From Bacillota bacterium (lineage in GTDB: Bacteria; Bacillota; Clostridia; Tissierellales; Peptoniphilaceae), in the NCBI GenBank assembly GCA_023393815.1, contig JAEXBU010000083.1:1-12595 (forward strand): DNA of 12,595 nucleotides, read 5' to 3'. The notes below the pieces were generated by a model. The model worked only from the letters and a program-made list of their open reading frames with translations. It was not told the origin of the DNA and made no database searches. The translations under genes and the position numbers were made by a program. The stretch's first letter is position 1, and every line of letters starts with the position of its first letter. This document shows positions 6,941 to 12,595 of this stretch, one piece after another.

Positions 6941-7357
6941 ATGGCAAGAAAGTGTAAGTTGTGGACGGTGCTTATTGAGTCGGTGAAGATTGCCCTTGTG
7001 ATCACCCTTGTCGTCTTGCATGCGTTGAGCACAAAGACGGCCGGTTTAAGTCATCACTTATACTATAAACAGCGTTATTATCAGCACCATCTTTTTACTG
7101 CGGAAAAGATGGGAATGCTAATCGTGGCTATTCTTCTTGCGGACTTCGTGGCGATGTTTATTCGGCGAAAGAAGAAGACGGAGACGAAGGCGTATCCGCT
7201 ATGTTTTTGGTCGGCGGCGCTTTTATTGGCGTTGTTGCTTCCGCAGGTCGGGAAATTGCTCATCTTCCCCTACATGATCGGCATTTTGGCGATCAATTGG
7301 TTTATCAGCTGGATTCAATCGACCCTTTGCAGTAAAGGAAAGGGTGCCGCGATTTGA
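6941..7357 (+). CDS. Small four-helix membrane protein, function unknown
   Basis: I do not recognise this 138-residue protein. It has four hydrophobic segments: about 9-29, 57-75, 85-103 and 106-125. Positive charges at the N-terminus (ARKCK), in the 75-83 loop (RRKKKTETK) and at the C-terminus (SKGKG) place both ends and that loop in the cytoplasm. The loop between helices 1 and 2 (about 30-56) would then face outside; it is strikingly rich in His and Tyr (HHLYYKQRYYQHH, 38-50). Cysteines at 5, 88 and 130. AGGGG (6932-6936) lies 4 nt before ATG and the gene starts 8 bp after the rhodanese stop, with a terminator behind it, so the two form a bicistronic unit. A partner role for the surface rhodanese is suggested by position only. 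The sulfur permease YeeE/YedE family is much larger and does not match. Confidence 0.8.
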   Translation: MARKCKLWTVLIESVKIALVITLVVLHALSTKTAGLSHHLYYKQRYYQHHLFTAEKMGMLIVAILLADFVAMFIRRKKKTETKAYPLCFWSAALLLALLLPQVGKLLIFPYMIGILAINWFISWIQSTLCSKGKGAAI

Positions 7358-7402
7358 AGTGATTGATAGGAATGGGGCAGGAAGTTTCGGCAAGAGGAAA
7401 GG

Positions 7403-7436
7403 AAATCGAGTAAGCACGCAGCTTACTCGATTTTTT
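7403..7436 (+). terminator. Intrinsic terminator after the rhodanese/membrane protein unit
   Basis: A 13-bp perfect stem AAATCGAGTAAGC (7403-7415) pairs with 7421-7433 across the loop ACGCA, followed by a T-tract to 7436. It is 45 bp after the membrane-protein stop. Confidence 0.93.
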
Positions 7437-7532
7437 ATGCACCGGAGAGGACGGTATAAATCAAAAGAACCTTGCCCTCGCCCGTAGAAAAAATAAGGGC
7501 AGCTGGTGGTAAAGCACAAAGAAGGGGCTTGT

Positions 7533-7604
7533 ATGGGCGAGCGCAAAAATTATCGTGGACTTTTCTCAAAAAGGGGTATCCATGGTGGGAAAGGAGCGCT
7601 ATGA
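7533..7604 (+). CDS. Possible 23-residue leader ORF coupled to the sortase gene
   Basis: ATG 7533 follows GAAGGGG (7521-7527) at 5 nt and opens a 23-codon frame (begins MGERKNYRGLFSKRG) whose TGA at 7602-7604 overlaps the sortase ATG as ATGA. The peptide is very basic and Gly-rich with no hydrophobic segment. The arrangement is typical of translational coupling, so it could be a small leader peptide that sets sortase expression. I recognise no family, and expression is inferred only from the SD and the overlap. It lies between the upstream terminator and the sortase. Confidence 0.35.
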   Translation: MGERKNYRGLFSKRGIHGGKGAL

Positions 7605-8326
7605 ATAGGAAAATTAGACAGGGTCTGCAATGGGCGTTGATCGCAGTTTTTATTTTCTCTTTGGGAAAGATTGGGCTCTATTGTAAGAATCAGTGGTCTT
7701 ACAATCGAACCGAGAGGCAGGTCGAAGCCAACTATACAAAGAGCAAAGAAATGGCTGGGGCGGGAGACGTCGATGCTCGATCGAAGGCACGGATTCAGGC
7801 GATGAAAAGGGAGTATCCGAATCTATCGGCGTGGATGGAAATTCCCGGCACTTCTCTGTCGCTTCCGGTAGTACAGGGGAAGGACAATGACTTTTATTTA
7901 AACCACGATATTAACGATGCCTACAACGCCCTGGGAGTCCCTTTTATGGACTACAGAAATAAGGCAAACTTTTCCGACGACAACACGATTATCTATGGGC
8001 ATCGGGTGAGAAATGGAAAGGTATTTTATCCCTTGACGGCTTATGAAGATCCCGATTTTGTAAGGAAGGCACCGGAGATTATTTTAGACACGGAGGGAGG
8101 ACGAAAGGTCTATCAAATTTTCGCCGTTTACAGGGCGGATCCCTACGAGGATTTTCGCTCACTTCAATATGAAGGAGAAAAGCTCATGGCCTTCCGCAGT
8201 CGCATCGAGGAGAAAAATGTACTGAAGGAGCCGGTGAATTGGAACGGGGAGAAGATTCTTACTTTGCAGACCTGTTCGGACAGAGATGAGCGGTTGGTAG
8301 TGCATGGAAAATTAGTTGAGAGATAA
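7601..8326 (+). CDS. srtB: Class B sortase
   Basis: This is a membrane-anchored cysteine transpeptidase that cleaves a sorting signal in a secreted protein and attaches it to the cell wall. The 241-residue product has a basic N-terminus and a transmembrane anchor (about 9-27), then the sortase fold: LPVVQGKDNDFYLNHDI (88-104), GVPFMDYRN (112-120), catalytic His134 in IIYGHRVRNGKVFYPL, catalytic Cys225 in LTLQTCSD and Arg231 in RLVVHGKL. The QGKDNDFYLNH and FMDYRN segments and the TCSD..R spacing favour class B. I chose ATG 7601 over an upstream in-frame TTG (7472) because AAGGAG (7591-7596) precedes it and the hydrophobic anchor starts soon after. No protein in this window has an LPXTG- or NPQTN-type sorting signal, so its substrate lies elsewhere. 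No pilin or haem-uptake genes flank it. Confidence 0.9.
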   Translation: MNRKIRQGLQWALIAVFIFSLGKIGLYCKNQWSYNRTERQVEANYTKSKEMAGAGDVDARSKARIQAMKREYPNLSAWMEIPGTSLSLPVVQGKDNDFYLNHDINDAYNALGVPFMDYRNKANFSDDNTIIYGHRVRNGKVFYPLTAYEDPDFVRKAPEIILDTEGGRKVYQIFAVYRADPYEDFRSLQYEGEKLMAFRSRIEEKNVLKEPVNWNGEKILTLQTCSDRDERLVVHGKLVER

Positions 8327-8336
8327 ATTTGCGCAT

Positions 8337-8373
8337 GAAAAAAGCGTCTCACATGGGGTGAGGCGCTTTCTCT
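8337..8373. terminator. Bidirectional terminator between srtB and murC
   Basis: The stem AAAGCGTCTCAC (8341-8352) pairs with 8358-8369 with one G-T mismatch/wobble around ATGGG, flanked by A's on the left and a T-rich tract on the right. It lies 14 bp after the sortase stop and 4 bp beyond the murC stop, so it can end transcription from both convergent genes. Confidence 0.85.
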
Positions 8374-9774
8374 TTATTGATTGTGTTGTGCATCTTCCAA
8401 GAATCGTTCGCCGACGCGATAGATATCGCCGGCGCCCATGGTCAGGAGAACGTCGCCGGGACGGCTTTTTTTCCTTACGTAATCGAGGATGTCGTCTTGT
8501 TCGCCGATGTAGATTGCCTGGTCGTGATTGGCTTTTACCGCCTCGACCAAAGTTTTCGAGTGAATGTCGCCATAGTCTTTTTCGCGGGCCGCGTAAATGT
8601 CGGCGATAATGGTTATATCCGATTCCGAAAAGCTGTGGCTGAAGCTGTCCAGGAGAAGTTTCGTGCGCGTATAGGTATGGGGCTGGAAGACGCAGATCAG
8701 CCGATTTTTCACCGTGGGTTTTAGGGCGTGGAGAGTCGATGCGATTTCCGTCGGGTGATGGGCATAATCGTCGATGACGCGGACGCCGTTTACCTCGCCT
8801 TTAAATTCCAGTCGACGGCCGACGCCATGGTAATTTTCGACGCCCTTAACGGCGTCGGTTACGGAGACGCCGTTTTCCACGCAGGCGCATATGGCGGCCA
8901 GGGAGTTGGACACATTGTGTAGGCCCATAACTTTGAGTTGAACGGGGGCGATTTTTTCGCCTCGAATGTACAAGTCGTAGTGCGCGAGCCCCGTGTGTTC
9001 GTCGATAGCCAGGTTCCGCGCTTCATAGTCGGCATCACCCTTGTAACTGAAAGTAAGAACGCGGCTATTGGTCGCTTCTTTCATGCTGTAGGCGTAGTCG
9101 TCGTCTTTGTTTAAGACCAAGAGATCGTCTTCGCTGAGATTGCCGGCATAGGCGCGAAAGGTTTCAAGAATGTGGTCGATGTTGTCGAAAAAGTCGAGGT
9201 GATCTTCGTCGATATTCAAAATAATCGCTGTAGAAGGGAAATACTTGAGCACATTGGCTCGGTACTCGCAGGCTTCGGTTAAAAGGAAATCGCCTTCGCC
9301 GATCCGTACATTGCCGCTGATTTCGCCCAAATTTCCGCCGACCATAATGGTGGGGGAGAAGGGTGCATCTTTAATAGCCGTGGCGATCATGGATGTGGTG
9401 GTCGTCTTGCCGTGGGTGCCGGAGACGGCAATGGACACGTCAAAATTTTGCATAATGGCACCCAAGAAAGTGGCTCGATCCACGACGTCGATTTTTTTCG
9501 CCACCGCCGCCCGGTATTCGGGATTGTCCATTTGAATGGCGTCGGTGTAGACCACCAGATCCGCATCGGTAATTTGCGCCGGGTCATGGCCATAGTAGAC
9601 CGTGATGCCCAATTCTTTTAAGTGGTCGGTAATGGCGGAGGCCTTTCGGTCGCTGCCGGAGATGGTGTAGCCTTTTGAAAGCATCAGGGCCGCCAGGCCG
9701 GACATACTAATGCCGCCGATGCCGATAAAATGGATATGGTGATAGTCCTTTGTTCCAAATTGAAATTGAAACAT
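8374..9774 (-). CDS. murC: UDP-N-acetylmuramate--L-alanine ligase
   Basis: MurC adds L-alanine to UDP-MurNAc in the cytoplasm, the first amino acid step of peptidoglycan stem-peptide synthesis, using ATP. The 466 residues fit the family. Motifs in order: N-terminal nucleotide-sugar binding IHFIGIGGISMSGLA (14-28), P-loop SGTHGKTTTT (118-127, Lys123), EACEYRANVLKYFPSTAI (167-184) with NIDEDHLDFF (187-196), LHNVSN (285-290), IDDYAHHPTEI (334-344), FQPHTYTRT (363-371) and MGAGDIY (446-452). The EACEYRANV wording is the Firmicute/clostridial form. ATG 9774 is preceded by GAGG five bases upstream (plus-strand 9780-9783). It stands alone, not in a division/cell-wall cluster. I find no convincing promoter in the short gap before it, so it may use a promoter in the rpsD 3' region or read-through past the rpsD terminator. 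Confidence 0.97.
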   Translation of the reverse strand: MFQFQFGTKDYHHIHFIGIGGISMSGLAALMLSKGYTISGSDRKASAITDHLKELGITVYYGHDPAQITDADLVVYTDAIQMDNPEYRAAVAKKIDVVDRATFLGAIMQNFDVSIAVSGTHGKTTTTSMIATAIKDAPFSPTIMVGGNLGEISGNVRIGEGDFLLTEACEYRANVLKYFPSTAIILNIDEDHLDFFDNIDHILETFRAYAGNLSEDDLLVLNKDDDYAYSMKEATNSRVLTFSYKGDADYEARNLAIDEHTGLAHYDLYIRGEKIAPVQLKVMGLHNVSNSLAAICACVENGVSVTDAVKGVENYHGVGRRLEFKGEVNGVRVIDDYAHHPTEIASTLHALKPTVKNRLICVFQPHTYTRTKLLLDSFSHSFSESDITIIADIYAAREKDYGDIHSKTLVEAVKANHDQAIYIGEQDDILDYVRKKSRPGDVLLTMGAGDIYRVGERFLEDAQHNQ

Positions 9775-9814
9775 ACTTACCTCGCTTCCTGGTAGTTATT
9801 AATAAGACGACAAT

Positions 9815-9845
9815 AAAAAAATTGCGGAAGGATCCGCAATTTTTT
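9815..9845 (-). terminator. rpsD terminator overlapping the rpsD stop codon
   Basis: The stem ATTGCGGA/TCCGCAAT (9821-9828 with 9833-9840), loop AGGA, is extended by an A-tract/T-tract pairing (9815-9820 with 9841-9845). On the minus strand the upstream A-run shares bases with the rpsD TAA codon (9844-9846) and the T-run follows the stem, so termination occurs immediately after rpsD. The T/A symmetry means it could also act on plus-strand transcripts. Confidence 0.88.
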
Positions 9846-10437
9846 ATTTACCGGAGTAGAATTCGACGATCAATTGATCTTCAATTTCGACCGGAATATC
9901 TTCACGAGCGGGTTCGGAGCTTAAAGTAGCTCGATTATTCTTTTCCTTCGTGATGTAGGGATAGGAATTGACGAAGTTTGTTTCGAAGTTTTCCTTGAAC
10001 AGATCGACCTTGCGACCGCGTTCGCTTAAGGAAATAACATCGCCGACTTCCACATGGTAAGAGGGGATGTTCACTTTTTTGCCGTTTACGTGAATGTGAC
10101 CGTGGGTAACCATTTGTCTCGCTTGACGAATGGAAGAAGCAAAACCCATACGATACGTTAAATTATCTAAGCGGACTTCTAAGCGTTTAACAAGTGCAGG
10201 GCCGGTTTCTTCTTCTGCCTTTTGGGCGTCGAGGACGTAGCGATAGAATTGTTTTTCCATTACGCCGTAATAAGCTCTGAGTCGTTGCTTCTCCAACAAT
10301 TGCTTCCCATATTCGGTTAACTTTTTGTCGGAACGAGCCGTGCCTCTGCCGGCGCGGTTCATTGCTTTCGGGTGTCCACATACATTTAGACCTAATCTTC
10401 TGGATTGCTTAAATCTAGGTCCCATCATTTTTGCCAT
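9844..10437 (-). CDS. rpsD: 30S ribosomal protein S4
   Basis: S4 is a primary 16S rRNA-binding protein that nucleates assembly of the 30S body and affects decoding fidelity. The 197-residue product shows the N-terminal domain GPRFKQSRRLGLNVCGHPKAM, KKLTEYGKQLLEKQRLRAYYGV, and the S4 RNA-binding domain RLDNLTYRMGFASSIRQARQ followed by VTHGHIHVNGKKV, ending LIVEFYSGK. The first domain retains only one Cys (LNVCGHPK), so it is not the four-cysteine zinc form; the sequence resembles the clostridial type. I place the start at ATG 10437 (MAKMMGP), not the GTG at 10446, because that GTG sits inside the SD AGGAGTG, which is 8 nt from the ATG. It is a single-gene unit with its own promoter, leader hairpin and terminator, away from the alpha ribosomal operon as is common in Firmicutes. 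Confidence 0.97.
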   Translation of the reverse strand: MAKMMGPRFKQSRRLGLNVCGHPKAMNRAGRGTARSDKKLTEYGKQLLEKQRLRAYYGVMEKQFYRYVLDAQKAEEETGPALVKRLEVRLDNLTYRMGFASSIRQARQMVTHGHIHVNGKKVNIPSYHVEVGDVISLSERGRKVDLFKENFETNFVNSYPYITKEKNNRATLSSEPAREDIPVEIEDQLIVEFYSGK

Positions 10438-10445
10438 TGTCTTCA

Positions 10446-10477
10446 CTCCTAAATTATTATTTGCCGCGATAATTTAG
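10446..10477 (-). promoter_or_regulatory. rpsD leader hairpin overlapping the Shine-Dalgarno
   Basis: On the minus strand a perfect 9-bp inverted repeat, CTAAATTAT (plus 10469-10477) and ATAATTTAG (plus 10449-10457), with an 11-nt loop, fills most of the short leader. The SD AGGAG (plus 10446-10450) begins inside the second arm, so folding would hide its first two bases. This is a candidate site for translational control of rpsD; whether S4 binds it is inference. The stem is AU-rich and therefore weak. Confidence 0.45.
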
Positions 10478-10487
10478 AACCTCTAGC

Positions 10488-10516
10488 ATTATATAGGAAA
10501 AGCGTCGTAATGTAAA
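10488..10516 (-). promoter_or_regulatory. Sigma-A promoter of rpsD
   Basis: On the minus strand TTTACA (plus 10511-10516) is followed by exactly 17 bp and a consensus TATAAT (plus 10488-10493). Predicted start is near 10481, leaving a leader of about 44 nt. It is the best promoter match in the window, as expected for a ribosomal protein gene. Confidence 0.88.
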
Positions 10517-10550
10517 GGAAAAACGCTCTATATCGCTTTTTCTTCCCATG

Positions 10551-10559
10551 TGCTATACT
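10551..10559 (+). promoter_or_regulatory. Extended -10 promoter for the amidohydrolase-trpS unit
   Basis: TGCTATACT provides the TGn extension and a good -10 TATACT (10554-10559). No good -35 is seen 16-18 bp upstream. Predicted start is near 10566, giving a leader of only about 20 nt that holds the SD GAGGAGG (10576-10582). It lies back to back with the rpsD promoter about 35 bp away. Confidence 0.6.
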
Positions 10560-10586
10560 AAAATTTAGAAGACGCGAGGAGGTACT

Positions 10587-11903
10587 ATGCACATTATTTT
10601 TCAAGATACGCGATATGTCGACGTGATCGCCGGCGCGGTTATCGAACACAGGGATATTGAAATCAAAGATGGGAAAATTGCGGCCATCGCGGGCAGTCAT
10701 ACGCTGGATGGAGACGAAATCATCGACGGAAGGGATCTTTTGTTGGTACCGGGTTTTATCAACGCCCACACGCACTTGGGAATGAGTTACTTTAGAAACT
10801 ATGCCGATGACATGGATTTGAATACCTGGTTAACTACGGCGATTTGGCCCTTGGAGGCTCACCTGACCCGAGACGATATTTACTGGGCGAGCATGCTGTC
10901 TATGGCGGAAGGGATTTTGTCCGGAACAACGACCTTCTGCGATATGTACTACGAATTGGATAAAGTCGCCGATGCAGCGGTTACCATCGGGATGCGCGGT
11001 CTATTGACCCGAGGTCTGACGGATGTCGACGGTGACGGCGACGAAAAATTGGAAGAAGCCCGTATGCTCTATGTGAGCAGCCATAGAAAGGGAGACGGTC
11101 TGGTGGAAGTGGCACCGGCTCCCCATGCCATTTACACTTGTAGCGGCGAGTATATTAAACAAATTATCGACCTTGCCGGGGAAATGGATGGCGTAATCCA
11201 CACCCACTTATCCGAGTCGAAAAAGGAAATGGAGGATGCCGAAAAATTGTACGGTGTCACACCTATTCGGTATATGTGGAACCTGGGCTTGGACAAAGTA
11301 CACACTATCGCCGCGCACTGCGTCCACATGACAGAAGAGGATATGGACTTGGTGGATGTGGATAAATTTTTCCCGGTACATAATCCGTCCAGCAATTTAA
11401 AATTAGCGAGCGGCATCGCCCCCATTCAAAAGATGATAGACAGAGGGCTGACAGTGGCTTTAGGTACTGACGGGGACAGTTCAAACAACAATCAAAATAT
11501 GTTGGAGGAAATGCACCTGGCAAGCCTCATCGCCAAGGGAGTGAGCTACGATCCTGAAGTGCTGAAGGCGGAAGATGTGCTGCGCATGGCCACCATTAAC
11601 GGCGCCAAGGCTTTGGCTCGGGAAGAGGAAATCGGCTCCATCGAAGTAGGAAAATTGGCGGATATTACCTGCTTTAATTTAAATTCACCGAGCTTTACGC
11701 CGAAGAATAATTTAATCAGCGCCCTGTGTTATTCCGCGCAGGCAGAAGATGTGAAACACGTCTTAATCGGCGGCGAATTCGTGCTAAAAGATCGCAAGTT
11801 GACGCGGGTCAACTTGGATGAGATTCGAAAAAATGTCGAGAGAAAATTTCAAGAGCTTTTGGACCGAAAAGCCTTAAGTGACGAGATGAACGGCGACCGC
11901 TAG
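10587..11903 (+). CDS. mtaD: 5'-methylthioadenosine/S-adenosylhomocysteine deaminase-type amidohydrolase
   Basis: This is a metal-dependent amidohydrolase of the TrzA/MtaD branch, which deaminates the adenine ring of methylthioadenosine and S-adenosylhomocysteine, by-products of SAM use, to inosine forms for salvage. The 438 residues show PGFINAHTHLGMS with metal ligands His61 and His63, EGILSGTTTFCDMY (108-121), HTHLSES with His207 and Glu210, AHCVHM with His244, HNPSSNLKLASGIAP (265-279), and LGTDGDSSNN with the metal-binding Asp295. The C-terminal IGSIEVGKLADI is typical of the fold's beta-sandwich return. ATG 10587 follows GAGGAGG at 4 nt. Substrate is inferred by resemblance; related enzymes deaminate guanine, adenosine derivatives or triazines. 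trpS begins 21 bp downstream without a terminator. Confidence 0.85.
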   Translation: MHIIFQDTRYVDVIAGAVIEHRDIEIKDGKIAAIAGSHTLDGDEIIDGRDLLLVPGFINAHTHLGMSYFRNYADDMDLNTWLTTAIWPLEAHLTRDDIYWASMLSMAEGILSGTTTFCDMYYELDKVADAAVTIGMRGLLTRGLTDVDGDGDEKLEEARMLYVSSHRKGDGLVEVAPAPHAIYTCSGEYIKQIIDLAGEMDGVIHTHLSESKKEMEDAEKLYGVTPIRYMWNLGLDKVHTIAAHCVHMTEEDMDLVDVDKFFPVHNPSSNLKLASGIAPIQKMIDRGLTVALGTDGDSSNNNQNMLEEMHLASLIAKGVSYDPEVLKAEDVLRMATINGAKALAREEEIGSIEVGKLADITCFNLNSPSFTPKNNLISALCYSAQAEDVKHVLIGGEFVLKDRKLTRVNLDEIRKNVERKFQELLDRKALSDEMNGDR

Positions 11904-11924
11904 GCCGCGGAAAGAGAGGATTAC

Positions 11925-12595
11925 ATGGATAAAAAAGTCGTTTACTCGGCTATTCAACCGTCGGGGAGTTTAACTATCGGCAACTATTTAGGAGCCTTAA
12001 GCAATTTTTCCGATTTGCAGGAAGAGTACCAATGTATTTACTGCGTCGCCAATATGCACGCCATTACCGTACCCCAAAAGCCCGCCGATTTAAGAAAGAG
12101 AACCTTGGATTTAATCGCCCTATATGTGGCTTGCGGCATTGACCCGAAAAAGTCCATTCTCTACATTCAGTCCCAAGTGCCGGAGCATACGGAACTGGCG
12201 TGGGTGCTGAATACAATCACTTCCATCGGACAGTTAAATCGAATGACGCAATTTAAGGACAAGTCGAAAAAACAAAAAGAAGTGTATGCAGGGCTATTGA
12301 ATTATCCCGTGCTTATGGTAGCGGACATTCTCCTTTATCAATCTTCTTTTGTGCCTGTAGGGGAAGATCAACGACAACATATTGAGCTTACTCGCGACAT
12401 TGCCGAACGCTTTAATACCCGTTATTCCCCTACCTTTACCATTCCGGACATTATGGCGCCGAAGGTGGGAGCAAAGATTATGAGTTTGCAGGATCCCCTG
12501 TTCAAAATGAGCAAATCCGATCCGGACGAAAACGCCTTTATTTTAATTCTCGACGAACCCGACGTAATTCGCCGAAAAGTAAAGCGGGCGGTAAC
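11925..12595 (+). CDS. trpS: Tryptophanyl-tRNA synthetase, 3' end outside window
   Basis: This cytoplasmic class I aminoacyl-tRNA synthetase charges tRNA-Trp. The frame is open from ATG 11925 to the right edge, 223 residues of an expected roughly 330. It begins with VVYSAIQPSGSLTIGNYLGAL, where TIGN (17-20) is the HIGH-type ATP motif; also seen are YCVANMHAIT, VPEHTELAWVLNT, LLNYPVLMVADILLY and VGEDQRQHIELTRDIAERF; KMSKS is at 194-198. GAGAGG (11914-11919) precedes the ATG by 5 nt. The 21-bp gap to the amidohydrolase holds no T-box leader or terminator, so it is probably the second gene of that unit and not under direct tryptophan-starvation control here. Confidence 0.96.
   Translation, partial: MDKKVVYSAIQPSGSLTIGNYLGALSNFSDLQEEYQCIYCVANMHAITVPQKPADLRKRTLDLIALYVACGIDPKKSILYIQSQVPEHTELAWVLNTITSIGQLNRMTQFKDKSKKQKEVYAGLLNYPVLMVADILLYQSSFVPVGEDQRQHIELTRDIAERFNTRYSPTFTIPDIMAPKVGAKIMSLQDPLFKMSKSDPDENAFILILDEPDVIRRKVKRAV

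Noticed and set aside
7432..7460. Possible sortase promoter with TATAAA at 7455-7460
   Set aside because: The only -35 at 17 bp is TTTTTA inside the terminator T-tract; too weak to list as a feature.
7472..7600. 43-residue N-terminal extension of the sortase from TTG 7472
   Set aside because: No SD precedes it, the extension is not sortase-like, and ATG 7601 has an SD followed directly by the membrane anchor.
8377..8922. Plus-strand open frames opposite murC (8377-8724 and 8728-8922)
   Set aside because: MurC is intact across the whole span; these frames have no SD and look like antisense shadows.
10438..10446. GTG 10446 as the rpsD start (three extra residues)
   Set aside because: This GTG overlaps the SD AGGAG itself; ATG 10437 has proper spacing and matches the family N-terminus MAK.

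Overview
The window reads as a chromosomal segment of a low-to-moderate GC Gram-positive anaerobe, most likely class Clostridia/Tissierellia (possibly a Peptoniphilaceae-type anaerobic coccus; the genus is a guess). The grounds are strong AGGAGG-type ribosome binding sites, two lipobox lipoproteins, a class B sortase, a clostridial-type MurC and ribosomal protein S4, an MtaD-type deaminase, and Firmicute-style A-tract/T-tract terminators behind almost every transcription unit. No phage, insertion sequence, CRISPR array, tRNA or rRNA is visible. Most of the window is ordinary core genome; the less routine parts are the leaders and the cell-surface genes in the middle.

Layout. (1) 1-2498: 3' part of uvrA (nucleotide excision repair), closed by a 28-bp perfect hairpin. 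(2) 2573-5280: a polar amino acid ABC uptake operon made of a lipoprotein binding protein, permease and ATPase. It has its own promoter, a leader of about 165 nt with an unusual short coding potential, an intercistronic terminator between binding protein and permease, and a strong terminator at the end. (3) 5490-7436: a surface lipoprotein with three rhodanese domains, followed 8 bp later by a small four-helix membrane protein of unknown function, then a terminator. (4) 7533-8369: a possible 23-residue leader ORF overlapping the start of a class B sortase gene, ending in a terminator shared with the convergent murC. (5) 8374-10516, minus strand: murC (peptidoglycan precursor synthesis) and rpsD (ribosomal protein S4), separated by a terminator that overlaps the rpsD stop codon; rpsD has a clear promoter and a hairpin over its ribosome binding site. 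(6) 10551-12595, plus strand: an MtaD-type amidohydrolase and the 5' part of trpS, 21 bp apart and probably co-transcribed.

Functionally the window mixes housekeeping (uvrA, murC, rpsD, trpS, methylthioadenosine/S-adenosylhomocysteine salvage) with envelope functions (amino acid uptake, extracytoplasmic sulfurtransferase, sortase). I see no clearly new multi-gene system. The best candidates for something undescribed are the rhodanese lipoprotein/His-Tyr-loop membrane protein pair, the start-less reading frame coupled to the binding-protein gene, and the SD-overlapping hairpin of rpsD.
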